Assembly: GCA_964592855.1 (NCBI GenBank)
Contig: CAZQKI010000003.1
Span: forward strand, 1-64,000
Direction: 5' to 3'
DNA: 64,000 bases
Origin: JAAYLN01 sp964592855
Lineage (GTDB): Bacteria; Verrucomicrobiota; Kiritimatiellia; RFP12; JAAYLN01
In this document: positions 44,001 to 51,700 of the stretch, piece by piece
Layout of the letters: each line of letters opens with the position of its first letter
Numbering within the stretch: the first letter of the stretch is position 1
The notes under the pieces: generated by a model
Seen by the model: only the letters and a program-made list of their open reading frames with translations
Databases searched by the model: none
Told to the model about the DNA's origin: nothing
Made by a program: the position numbers and the translations under genes

Positions 44001-45734
44001 GAAGGCTGGGACATCGGCTTCACGCTGCCGGACGGCACGCCGTTGGCGCACGAGGTCGAGCAATACTACGCCTCCAGCGGCACGCTCGTCGCCTGGGTTA
44101 AACTTCCCGCACTCGCCGCAGGGACGGATACGACCTTTGTGATGCACTACGGCGACGCCGCGGTCGCGGCGGCGACGGAGACACCGGCTGACGTCTGGGA
44201 CGCCGATTTCCGCATGGTGCAACACTTCGAGGAGACGACGGGGCCGGTGCTGGACTCGACGGCCAATGGAAACGATGGCGTCGTTTCAGGAGCCTGGTTC
44301 ACGGCCGCCGGTTCCGCTGACGGCGCGTACTTGTTCGACGGCGTAGACGACCAGATTGAGGTGCCCGATTCGCCGAGCGTGCGGTTCGTGAACACGGACT
44401 TCACGATCGAGGGATGGTACGCACGCGAGCTGCCGCGCAAGGAATTCGTTGTCACGGTGACGAACCGCGGACCGGATCAGGCGACGCGCGTGACGGTGTT
44501 GGACCCCCTGGGCACGACGATGGGCTACGTGACGTCCGATGCATCCCAGGGCACGTACGACCCAGCGACGGGTATATGGACGGTCGGAACAATGGATCTG
44601 AATACGGTCGCACGGCTCGTGCTGGTGGTTGATCCGCTGGCCGCGTCCGTCGTGAACCGGGCCGAAGTGGCGACATCCGATGCCGCCGACCCCGATTCGA
44701 CGCCGGGCAACGGCGTCGTCGGTGAAGACGATCAGGCGCAAGCGTCACCGCCAGGCTGCGGGTCGACAGAGCCTCCTGTTGGTCCAGGCGTTCCGGACAG
44801 TCCGGCAATCCAGATTGTCAAGGTGGCAGGTACAGCGCCAGACGGGACGGTTCTGACCGTTGCCAGCGGTGCGAACGTGACCTATACCTACACCGTGTAC
44901 AACATCGGCAACGTGACACTGACGGGCATCACCGTAACGGACGACAAGCTCGGTGCGGTTGGCGTCGTGCCGACCCTCTTGATCGGGCAGTCGGCCGTGC
45001 TGACGGCCGTGGCCTCCAACGTCACCGCCGATGTCACGAATGTGGCCACTGCGGTCGGCAACTGCGGCGCGGCCCAGGCGACCGACACCGACAACGCGGT
45101 GGTGGTCATCGGGACTGGCGGATCCTCTGGTGGCGGCGTGCCCGCTATCTGGGATCGTGCTGATTTTGCGGTGACGCACCAGGAGTTCATCGGCCCTGCG
45201 CCGACCGTGGTGGGCGAGGTTTTTGCGGTGCGGGTGACGGTTGCGAACCGAGGCCAGATCGCCGGCAACGCCGGGAACCTGGGCGTCTTCGTGGCGCACG
45301 CGGATCCGGTGGTGATCGGCGAGGCCGGCCAGGCGCAGGTTTCCATCGGCGTGCTCCAACCGGGGCAGAGCCGTGCCTTGGAGATCGGCGGACTGGTGGC
45401 CACGGAACGTGGCACGCAGTTGCTCCGTTCCTATGCAGACATCGGCGATTTGACCGACGAATGGAGCGAAGGTGACAACCAGTTGACGCTGATGTACCAG
45501 ATCAGTCCGATTTTCATGCAGATTCAGCCGGTGGCGGGAAAGATCGAGTTGTCCTGGAACAGCTACTGGGGCGACCGGTACATTGTTTACCGCGCCGCGG
45601 GACTGGGGGCACCGTACGTGCCGCTGGCGACGGGCATCGAGGCTACGCCGCCGACGAACGGGTTCATCGACACGAACCCGCCGGCTGGCGGAGCGTTCTA
45701 CAAGGTCGGCGTGCAACCGTGGGCAGCTTGGTAA
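38067..45734 (+). CDS. Giant secreted surface protein: DUF11 domains, seven SdrD-B repeats, LamG/DUF2341 cassette, CARDB
   Basis: A 2555-residue protein with a signal peptide (VLLLGWASVASAG, end near residue 32). About 33-830 has DUF11-like sandwiches (GLEVTKSIQNGLTTVPSGQ; PVAELAKSASPSTVNDGS). An SdrD-B-type repeat starts near 840, a DUF11 unit near 975, and six more SdrD-B repeats start at residues of about 1089, 1204, 1319, 1435, 1550 and 1664 (pattern GDxVWYDxNxNGxQDxGExGV, Ca-binding-like). At about 1783 a DUF11 domain begins but is interrupted by a 330-residue block (1796-2125) with a LamG C-half, DUF2341 and a LamG N-half, then resumes (EFVVTVTNRGPDQATRV). A further DUF11 unit, a CARDB-like domain (about 2365-2485) and an FN3-like end follow. 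No LPXTG, PEP-CTERM or T9SS tail is visible. It is likely an adhesin or surface-layer protein. Confidence 0.88.
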   Translation: MSRTEVGSVGLVLSRAVLSVLLLGWASVASAGLEVTKSIQNGLTTVPSGQTFTYKLQYRAASTTTDFFGATLTDILPPGIEYQSLVGTVHVASFAYTAATRTLRVVFIDPLPAGSTGEILVNVRFPQGVTLPGTVATNTATMAAINAPPAVAPPVTITATAANRATATKSLVGGSVPLDQNVTYTVSANNSQTAGALNATALTLLDNLPTGAVFVAASGGGVYDPGSHTVTWTAASLSAGSTFSRTLTIMYPSSAFALGAKATNDLSVTLTPLGGVPTNLTARTVHNIVAPVANSTFTKDVNANYVYEGKTASKTWTFALQNTGNVPLYDVVVTDAIPAQVQVTSINSGLSSGTPPGLNDPIGVFYKTTLNGTWTNTPGSPYPGSASVTVPVSTLGLAPGEFITDLKWEFGTLPVGYSIGSLQFASTILTNGWDGQPVLAGQTITNVGRLAYTDFTGPKTKSDPATIPVKTARPVAELAKSASPSTVNDGSVTTFTIRLTNRSEAAQPLIDPVLADLLDAKLVYVPGSWTVASKPAGAPDPLFETIPNFTGSRTLLRWRWDGAASYSLPANSYIEMRFRANIPAGTIYGGINNDLTLAKWSNTALDTASATGITDTFDLDGDGITAETVYYRRTALTVTARASMDSVKWVRGELDADWSKYPNSGLTVPGGRADYRLIVSNTGNVPIRNAAILDILPTLDDTGVIDLSQRDTEWKSALAGPVVAPPGVTVYYSRELDPTRLDFDPSGPPGSEPAYWSTNPPATLIEARALKFVFTGIVIQPGASYELTWPMRAPVATPTDGRVAWNSFGYYGTRTDSSTLLLPSEPIKVGIAVQPDTNAVYGDRVWYDTNRDGVQDAAETGVNGIRVRFYEDSGAGGFPDGVVNTNVDRYVGYTITADDFNGQAGYYLFPNLDRGHYYAVFDIPPGYEVSPKDAGTDDAQDSDVDALTGAAPITWLDDEETDLTWDLGLFIVPPVGISIVKTAGTAPDGGVYWTLPGTPVTYTYRVTNTGELAIVRMTVSDDKLGLVGMIDGPLAPGASTTLTKASSALSAGVTNVGSVVGHPASSGGREIPGAPPVRDDDDAIVHIYASIGDLVWYDVNRNGIQDAGEAGVGGVRVVLYDGAGAPIATNTTAANGRYRFNGLLPGDYSVGFTTPAGYLLSPNDQGADDAKDSDADLVTGRTVTTTLVAGEYDSTWDMGLWNLASIGDTVWYDVNRNGIQDAGETGVAGATVTLYDAGGAVVATTNTSATGFYTFTRLMPGNYSLGFVPPTGYLFSAADQGANDAKDSDAIPATGRTIATTLSVGENDMTWDAGLWRPASIGDFVWYDANTNGLQDIGEAGVAGVLVTLYNGLGQVVATTNTDAAGRYGFINLVPGDYSVGFARPTDYLFSRRDAGGDDTADSDADTTTGRTAITTLAPGENDLTWDAGMYLVRASIGDRVWHDVNANGVQYPAETGVPNVVVNLFRADGSTLVGTTSTDANGHYGFPNLEPGDYLLAFTPPAGYQISPRDQGSDASDSDVDPISGRTIATTLAPGEDDLTWDLGIYRLASLGDTVWDDSNGDGVQDPGEPGVPNVTVTLYGAGGAVLATMPTDASGNYLFPGLVPGVYSVGFALPAGYAFTLRDQGGDGADSDADTTTGRTITTTLQSGENDLTWDAGIYRPVSLGDRVWLDVDRDGVQEAGEAGFAGITVTLYNAGGSAISNRVTDVSGNYFFGGLPPGTYHVGFAVPIGYALTVANQGDDALDSDADLVTGLTPTTTLRSGQSDLTLDAGMYRLTADLELTKTATRDCFPPKWTIPISKGEQYVTGDYWLRIENNQPSFDVWGPGSMMAGVDISRTWHQVAGRFTRGPAAWGPHKMEILVDGVVVATSSQWGTTDTSSAALFLGSYLGTHYFYAGAMDEVRLSGTARSDAWMRTSVAQQNSPSTFLTTGAEAAGTVYGYEKTLTVQGSAVAGALTDFPVLVSLVDADLAARVGTAEGWDIGFTLPDGTPLAHEVEQYYASSGTLVAWVKLPALAAGTDTTFVMHYGDAAVAAATETPADVWDADFRMVQHFEETTGPVLDSTANGNDGVVSGAWFTAAGSADGAYLFDGVDDQIEVPDSPSVRFVNTDFTIEGWYARELPRKEFVVTVTNRGPDQATRVTVLDPLGTTMGYVTSDASQGTYDPATGIWTVGTMDLNTVARLVLVVDPLAASVVNRAEVATSDAADPDSTPGNGVVGEDDQAQASPPGCGSTEPPVGPGVPDSPAIQIVKVAGTAPDGTVLTVASGANVTYTYTVYNIGNVTLTGITVTDDKLGAVGVVPTLLIGQSAVLTAVASNVTADVTNVATAVGNCGAAQATDTDNAVVVIGTGGSSGGGVPAIWDRADFAVTHQEFIGPAPTVVGEVFAVRVTVANRGQIAGNAGNLGVFVAHADPVVIGEAGQAQVSIGVLQPGQSRALEIGGLVATERGTQLLRSYADIGDLTDEWSEGDNQLTLMYQISPIFMQIQPVAGKIELSWNSYWGDRYIVYRAAGLGAPYVPLATGIEATPPTNGFIDTNPPAGGAFYKVGVQPWAAW

Positions 45735-45816
45735 TTTCCCGCTTTGCCACTTGTGTCTACATTGGGCACGGGTGTTCGGGTGGGCAGATAAACCGAAGAT
45801 AACGAAGGATGGATTT

Positions 45817-46059
45817 ATGAAGAAGATGGTGATTTTGCTGGCGTTGGTTTCCGCAGTGTCGCTGCCCGTGATGGCGGGGGAAGCCTGCTGCGGCGCCAAG
45901 AAGGCGGAGAAGTCGGCCGGAACAAACACCTGCGCTGTGGCGTGCCAGGCGGTCTGCAAAGGCGTGAAGAAGTCTGCCTGCACTGAAGCCTGCAAGGATG
46001 GCTGCGTGTGCGCGAAGCTTGCTGCCGAGAAGGCTGCCGCCGAGAAGGTCGCGAAGTAG
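45817..46059 (+). CDS. Small cysteine-rich secreted peptide
   Basis: An 80-residue protein: a signal peptide (MVILLALVSAVSLPVMAGEA), then a short mature part with nine Cys among about 60 residues (ACCGAKKAEKSAG; CAVACQAVCKGVKK; ACTEACKDGCVCAK), and a tail of Ala/Lys/Glu. The Cys come in pairs spaced by three or four residues, which would suit metal binding or disulphides. A ribosome site (GAAGGA) precedes ATG 45817. It lies 82 bases after the surface protein gene and has its own terminator. I do not know a family. Metal storage, copper or zinc sequestration, or a structural role are possible. Confidence 0.72.
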   Translation: MKKMVILLALVSAVSLPVMAGEACCGAKKAEKSAGTNTCAVACQAVCKGVKKSACTEACKDGCVCAKLAAEKAAAEKVAK

Positions 46060-46080
46060 AGAACGGTGAAGCCCAACGGG

Positions 46081-46117
46081 AGTCCTGTCGCGTTGCGCGG
46101 CAGGACTCTTCTTTTTT
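46081..46117 (+). terminator. Terminator after the Cys-rich peptide gene
   Basis: AGTCCTGTCGCG and CGCGGCAGGACT pair with a TTG loop, followed by CTTCTTTTTT. It separates this gene from the convergent gene ending at 46123. Confidence 0.85.
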
Positions 46118-46122
46118 CAGCT

Positions 46123-47694
46123 TCAACGGAACATAATCAGTGTTCCGCGCGTCGGTGGCAGGCCGAAATACGTGTGGTTGCTCGCAGGTTCGTAATAGGC
46201 CCCGACACGCGCCCGTTGAACTTCGGTAAGGCCGGGGGCGATCCATGTCAGCTTTCCAGCAGTCTGGAGCGCGTTCAGTTGCGTGGTCTTGTTGCCGACC
46301 ATCCGCAGACCCCAGCAGGCACGGATTGGATCGATCGGAGGCGCCATAAAACTCAGGCGCATCCGGCCCCCGTTAGTGACCGTCAGTGACCCGGTCATAT
46401 CAATTCCCGAACAGACGCCATTGATCTGGTTGGTGATGACGGCAAAACCGGTGGTGTAGGGGTCTCCCAGCAGGAGATCGCCCGCCACGGTAAACAGCGT
46501 GTTGCTCAAGGACAGCAAAGCCGATCCGGCTCCCGTTGTTGCGTTCGCGCTCACGTTCATCTGCAGGCTGGTACAGGAGGCGCGCCCGGCGGGCAGATAG
46601 ACCTTCCCGTGATTCGAGACCCCGCCGATCTTGACCTGGCCGTTCACGTCCAGCGCCGCCAGTGTCGCGTTTCTCAGATCGAGTGTTCCATAGCGATGGT
46701 GTCCGTTCACCGCGACGGCAGAGACCCGAAGCCCGCTTACATAGGCCTGGAAGGTCCCGATGCCCGGCCCGAGCGTCATTACCACAGGATCCAGCATCCC
46801 GTTTTCGGCGACCGAGAGCGTCCCGGCCCTCGTGGATTCGCTTCCCATCTTGAAGGTCACGTTTCCCGGAAAACCCTTGATGGTGTTGCCGCTGCCGTCG
46901 TGGCACCGGAACCCCCCGTAGGTGTAGCTGAAGGTATCTGCAATCACCAGGTCCCTCAACAGCGAATTCGTGCCGAGGTCCAGAATGCCCGGCGAGGCGG
47001 AGCTCGTCCCTCCCATGCGCAATGACGTGAAGGTGAGGTTGGTGACGTTCGGATTCACCTTCAGCATTCCGGAGGCGTCGTTGACTCCCAGCCGGGTCGA
47101 AGGTGCCTGAAAGCGATTGGTAATCGATCCCGAAACAACGGTCGCCGTACTGACATCAAGCAACCCCTTGGCCGCACCCCAGCCTTGCGCATCCTGAACG
47201 CCGATATCAATTGCCGACACGTTAGCCAGATTGAACACGCCACCCTGCACGATGAGACTCGCATCGACCGTCACGTTTCGATCCGTGCTTCTATAACCCA
47301 ACCGGATGGCCGTGGGGGAGACGTTGCCGACCTTCAGCATGCCGGAGTTCTTCACCACGACTTGGACGGCGGGCTTGCGGTAAGACGCGCTGAGGTAGCC
47401 GCCGTTCAGGATCAGGCTGGCTCCGGGCGCGATCTGAAGCACGTAGGAAGCGGCGTTGGTGTTCTCGTAGTAGAGGCCGGCCACCGTATAGACCGTGTCG
47501 ACGACGCTGGTTCCGACCTTGACGTCGTTGAACTGGGCCGATTGGGCCGCAGTAGGCTTGACATCTCCCACCCAGTTCACAGCGTTGGTCCAATGATGGC
47601 CGCCGCTGTCGTCGTCCCAGACAACGGCTTGAACAGGTCCGCCCATACACACGATCACCAGCCCGATTGCGACACATCTGATTCTGTCAGTCAT
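46123..47694 (-). CDS. Secreted beta-helix-like (autotransporter-passenger-like) protein
   Basis: A 523-residue protein with a signal peptide (CVAIGLVIVCMGGPVQAVVW). The mature part consists of short beta-strand turns rich in Gly, Asn, Ser, Thr and Val: VWDDDSGGHHWTNAVNWVGD at the start, then ILNGGYLSASYRKPAVQVVV, IVQGGVFNLANVSAIDIGVQ, TLDLRNATLAALDVNG, SLTVTNGGRMRLSF. The opening W.....W..A.NW.G resembles passenger-associated repeats in autotransporters, and GGVFNLAN-like turns fit a right-handed beta-helix. No C-terminal translocator or PEP-CTERM anchor is visible. GGGAGGG lies four bases before ATG 47694. An upstream frame extension is non-coding in character. Confidence 0.7.
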   Translation of the reverse strand: MTDRIRCVAIGLVIVCMGGPVQAVVWDDDSGGHHWTNAVNWVGDVKPTAAQSAQFNDVKVGTSVVDTVYTVAGLYYENTNAASYVLQIAPGASLILNGGYLSASYRKPAVQVVVKNSGMLKVGNVSPTAIRLGYRSTDRNVTVDASLIVQGGVFNLANVSAIDIGVQDAQGWGAAKGLLDVSTATVVSGSITNRFQAPSTRLGVNDASGMLKVNPNVTNLTFTSLRMGGTSSASPGILDLGTNSLLRDLVIADTFSYTYGGFRCHDGSGNTIKGFPGNVTFKMGSESTRAGTLSVAENGMLDPVVMTLGPGIGTFQAYVSGLRVSAVAVNGHHRYGTLDLRNATLAALDVNGQVKIGGVSNHGKVYLPAGRASCTSLQMNVSANATTGAGSALLSLSNTLFTVAGDLLLGDPYTTGFAVITNQINGVCSGIDMTGSLTVTNGGRMRLSFMAPPIDPIRACWGLRMVGNKTTQLNALQTAGKLTWIAPGLTEVQRARVGAYYEPASNHTYFGLPPTRGTLIMFR

Positions 47695-47738
47695 GATACC
47701 CTCCCGAGATGTTAAACACGCCTTGCATCCCCGCGCGC

Positions 47739-48677
47739 TCACGACAACGCTTGTGCCGGGAGCAGCAGGCGGGCGTAGAGGTTGAAGAGCAACGGCCCCC
47801 AGAAAATCCAGATGACCGCGGCAGCGGCGATGAAGGGGCCGTAGGGGATGCGTCCCTGCAACTGGCGCTTGCCGGAGACGATCAGCGCGACGCCGACGAT
47901 GGAGCCCAGGAAGGAACTGCAGATGATCGTGAAGAGGACGGCCTTCCATCCCAGGAAGGCGCCCACAGCCCCCATCAGCTTGACGTCGCCGAAGCCCATC
48001 GCCTCCTTGCGGAAGGCCAGCGAGCCCAGCGTGGCGATCAGCCAGAGCGAGCCGAATCCGACGCCGCAGCCGATCCCCGAACGCATCAGGGCCGTCAGCG
48101 GATCCAGCGTGTTGTGCATGAGCGGAACGAGCGGGCTGAGCGCCAGTCCGAGGATCATGCCGCCGATGGTGACGCGGTTGGGGAGAATGTAGTGCTCCAG
48201 GTCGACAAAGGTTCCCAGCAGCAGTCCGAAGAGGGCGAGCCAGTAGACGGGAACGAGCCAGTGGGTGCTGAGCGGCACGAGCTGGAGCAGGACGCCTCGC
48301 GTGGGGGCGGCCGCAAGCATGGCATCCGGCTTCCAGAGATTGGCCAGATCGGGCTGGAGCAGCGCCGAGGCGTATTGCATCCAGACGACGAGGAACAGCA
48401 GGGCGGTGAGCAGTTCGACCAGCAGGTAGCGGAAGGCGATGGGGGCCTGGCAATAGCGGCACTTGCCCCGCAGCAGGATCCAGCTGAGAACGGGCAGGTT
48501 CAGATACCAGGGGATGGGCCGCTCGCAGGAGCAGCAGCGGGAGCGTGGATGGATGACCGAAAGGCCCAGCGGGATCCGGTAGATGCAGACATTGAGAAAG
48601 CTCCCCATGCAGGCACCGAAAAAGGCGACAAAGGGCGTGCAGATCAGGACGAGCGCGGCGAGATCGGTGTTAGACAT
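47739..48677 (-). CDS. Prepilin peptidase (type IV leader peptidase/methylase)
   Basis: The 312-residue membrane enzyme cleaves and N-methylates type IV pilin and type II pseudopilin precursors. It begins with ACMGSFLNVCIYRIPLG, has two zinc CxxC pairs (CCSCERPIP, CRYCQAPIAFRY), and the aspartates of GFGDVKLMGAVGAFLGW. The other catalytic Asp lies in VDLEHYILPNRV. About eight hydrophobic segments are present. Start codons at 48710 (GTG), 48698 or 48677 are possible; ATG 48677 begins at the first hydrophobic stretch. No pilin gene is in the window. Confidence 0.9.
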   Translation of the reverse strand: MSNTDLAALVLICTPFVAFFGACMGSFLNVCIYRIPLGLSVIHPRSRCCSCERPIPWYLNLPVLSWILLRGKCRYCQAPIAFRYLLVELLTALLFLVVWMQYASALLQPDLANLWKPDAMLAAAPTRGVLLQLVPLSTHWLVPVYWLALFGLLLGTFVDLEHYILPNRVTIGGMILGLALSPLVPLMHNTLDPLTALMRSGIGCGVGFGSLWLIATLGSLAFRKEAMGFGDVKLMGAVGAFLGWKAVLFTIICSSFLGSIVGVALIVSGKRQLQGRIPYGPFIAAAAVIWIFWGPLLFNLYARLLLPAQALS

Positions 48678-48735
48678 GGTTCTGTCCGTTATAAACATGC
48701 TGTTTCCCACTCCCGCTCACTCGCCGGATGTGGGT

Positions 48736-48752
48736 TGCGGGCTCCGCCCGCA
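48736..48752. repeat. TGCGGGC-TCC-GCCCGCA hairpin
   Basis: A perfect 7-bp palindrome with a three-base loop, preceded by GGT. It matches the hairpins at 22227-22243 and 33160-33176. It ends right at the stop codon of the large membrane protein gene (minus strand). Confidence 0.55.
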
Positions 48753-51700
48753 CTAGTAGCGCAAGCCGAGTCCGGTACCCGGACTGACGTTCGGGATCAA
48801 CCCCTGCTGCAGCATCGGAATGGCCAGCTGACGCAACTGCGGATTGCCTTCGATGATCTGCAGGGCCTTCTCCTTGCCGAGCTCGATGGACTTGCGCAGC
48901 GCGGTCTGCGCGCGCGGGGTGTCGCCTTCGATGAGATAGAGCGTGGCCAGGTCGGTCCACGCCTGCCAGTCGCCGGGACGCTGCGCGAGGTAGCGTGAAA
49001 GCGGCGCAATCATCTTCTTGGATTCCTGTGCATTGGCATAGATGCGCGCGATGTTCAGGAAGAGGTCGGCGGGCGCGTTTTCGGGGATGCTGGCCATCAC
49101 GACATCGATCGCGCGGACGGCGCCGGCAGGAGACTTGAGGCTGTCGAGCATCATTCCGAGTTCGTAGGCTTCGCGGACGGTCAGCTTGGGATTGTCGAGG
49201 CACGGGAGCAGCAGGTGCGCGGCGGCATCGGCGTTACCCATGTCGCGGTACAGGCCGGCCAGTTCCGTGGCGACGGCGAATTCGGGAATCTGGCCGGGCT
49301 TGATCTGGCCGATCAGTTCGGCGATGCGCTTCTGCTTGTCACGAATATCGGTCACGAAATTCCGGAAGCCGAGGCCGCGGTCGTTGTTCGGATCGGCCTG
49401 GATGAAGAGGTCGATGATGTCGATGGCCTCGTCGTAGCGCTGCTGGCGGAGCAGCACCTCCTGCACCAGGCGGAAGTTGGCCTCGGGGCTGACGAAGTAA
49501 AGCAGGCGCGCTTCCTGGTAGGCGAGTTCGGCCTCGCGCAGGAGGCCGCGGGCGCCGTAAAGCCCGGCGATGGCGCTGCGCAGTTTGGAGAAGGATTTGA
49601 GCGCGACGACGTCGCGGCGGTAGCGGTCGTTGCGCGTGAGGCGGCGGACATACCAGTCCCAGAAGTCGAGGTCGTCACGAACGATGTTCGGCGTCAACGG
49701 GGCGGGGTCGTTGTTGATCTTCATGATCAGGCCGTGCGGGCTGAGATAGGGGTACATCCAGGGAATCACGTAGCTCTCCTCGATGTAGAAGGGGTGGCGG
49801 GCCTTGTTGTACCGGAAGATCATTTCGCAGAGGATGCCGTTGATCTCCATGACCCCAAGGGCGCCGCTGACCTGGACGCGGCCGTTTTCGATGACGAGGT
49901 CGGCGTTTTTGGGGCGATTGCCGCTCTGGACCTCCTCGACGTAGATCTGGAAGGCGGAGGCGCTTTCGTCGGGGGTGGGGATCCAGATTCGGTCGCCGTA
50001 GAGGTCGCGCATGACGCTCATGTAGGTGTTGTCGGCGAGCGCGTTCTGGGTGATGAGGAAGACATCCTCGCGGACATGCGCGGAGTAAATCATGTAGGTG
50101 GGGACGAAGCGCCCGGGGTCGGTGCCGCCGAAGAAGACGGCGTTCGGTCCCATGGCCGGGGGATAGCCGGGGTTGGGCAGGGGCTCTTCGTCGGCATCCA
50201 GCTCTTCGGTGATGGCGTCGGCGCCGCGGAGCTGGAAGTTGCCGAACTGCCAGCCGTAGTCGTGTCCGTTCTGCTCGGCGCCGCCGAACTCGAAGATCAT
50301 CCGCTCGTTGGTGTAGTTCTGGTGAATCGGGATGAGCGGCAGCGCGAGCGTGAGCACGATGGCGATTCCCATGGCGATGGCGGTGAATTGACGGCCGTGG
50401 CGGTCGGGTGCGCCAGCGTTCGAGTCCGGCGCGAAACGACGGGCCAGATTGGCGAGAAGCATGTCCAGTGTCGCCAGGGCGAAAACGAGGCCGTAGCCGA
50501 TCCAGATGGCATAGAGTCCGTGTGACGAGATGAATTTGACCTTCTGGATGAAGGTGTCCTGGAGATCGCCCTTGGGGTTGGCCAGGACGATCAGGAGCAC
50601 GCTCATCACCAGAAAGGCCGCCACGGTGGCGATGAGCCACTGTTGCGAGACATGATCGAGCGAGAAGTCGATGATCTCGCGCTTTCGCAGATGATAGTGG
50701 AACAGGATGATCGTGGCGGCGAGGATCAGCGTCAGCACGACGGCGAAGAACGAGAGGCCGGCGGTTGCGCTTGTGGATATCCGGCCCCACTGTTCGATGA
50801 CCTGCATGCCCGTCAGGCCACCGCTCCGGGCCTGCTGGTAGAGGAGCACGGCCTGAATGACTTTGAAGAGGAAGGCGAGCACGAAGCCCAGCACGCCGAT
50901 CAGCGTCAGGCCGACGGTCAGCCATTCCGACCGGTTGTCCGACTGAAGGGTGCGGCGGATGACGCTGTCGCATTGTCCCAGCAGGAGCAGGAGCCCCCCC
51001 ACGCCGCCGATGAGGAGAATGCCTGCGATGAGGAGCTTGTCGATGCGCGAGGCGTCAAAAATGTGTTCGATGCTCCCCAGATGGCCGAGGAGCACGAATC
51101 CGATGGAGACTATCAAAAGGGCCAGCGACGCGTGCAGCGGACGGACGTTGGCCGACAGCGTCAAGATGCCACCCGCCAGAAGGAGGAGCAGGGCCAGCCC
51201 CTTGAGCAGGCCGGCCAGCTGGTCGGAGACGGCGGCGGCGGCAACCCAGTGGTCGACGCTCCAAAGCAGGCAGGCCACCCCGAGCGTGACGATCCCGGCG
51301 AGCAGACGCGTTGTATTGAGCGAAGTCCGGTCCCCTCTTGAGCGCACTTGCCAGGCGGCAAAGGGGAGAAAGCCGAGCGGGGCCATCAGCAGGGTGAATT
51401 GCACGCGCAAGTCGGTGAAGTAGCCGCCCAGCTGCTGGAGAAAACGGGGGGCGAAGAGGTTGGTCGGGGCGATCTTCTCGTACTGGCCGCGGGTGAGCGC
51501 GTGCTTGAAGCCCTCCCACGTCCGCGGATAGCCCCAGTTCATCGGGGGATTGCGGAGGTCCGAGACGATCGGCATGTAGATGTAGAAGGAAACGCCGAGT
51601 TCCGCCCCGACGACCGTCATGGCGACATTGCGTCCGTTCGGGAGCGTCAGCCAGGCCATGGCCAGGAAGACGAAGTTCAGCGCAGCGGGGACCCAGAACC

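Noticed and set aside
41049..44225. 1058-residue minus-strand frame under the surface protein
   Set aside because: It is the complement of repeated SdrD-B units. The periodic Arg/Gly/Val sequence reflects the sense repeats.
38067..45734. PEP-CTERM, LPXTG or type IX sorting signal on the surface protein
   Set aside because: The C-terminus (FYKVGVQPWAAW) has no such motif, hydrophobic anchor or basic tail.
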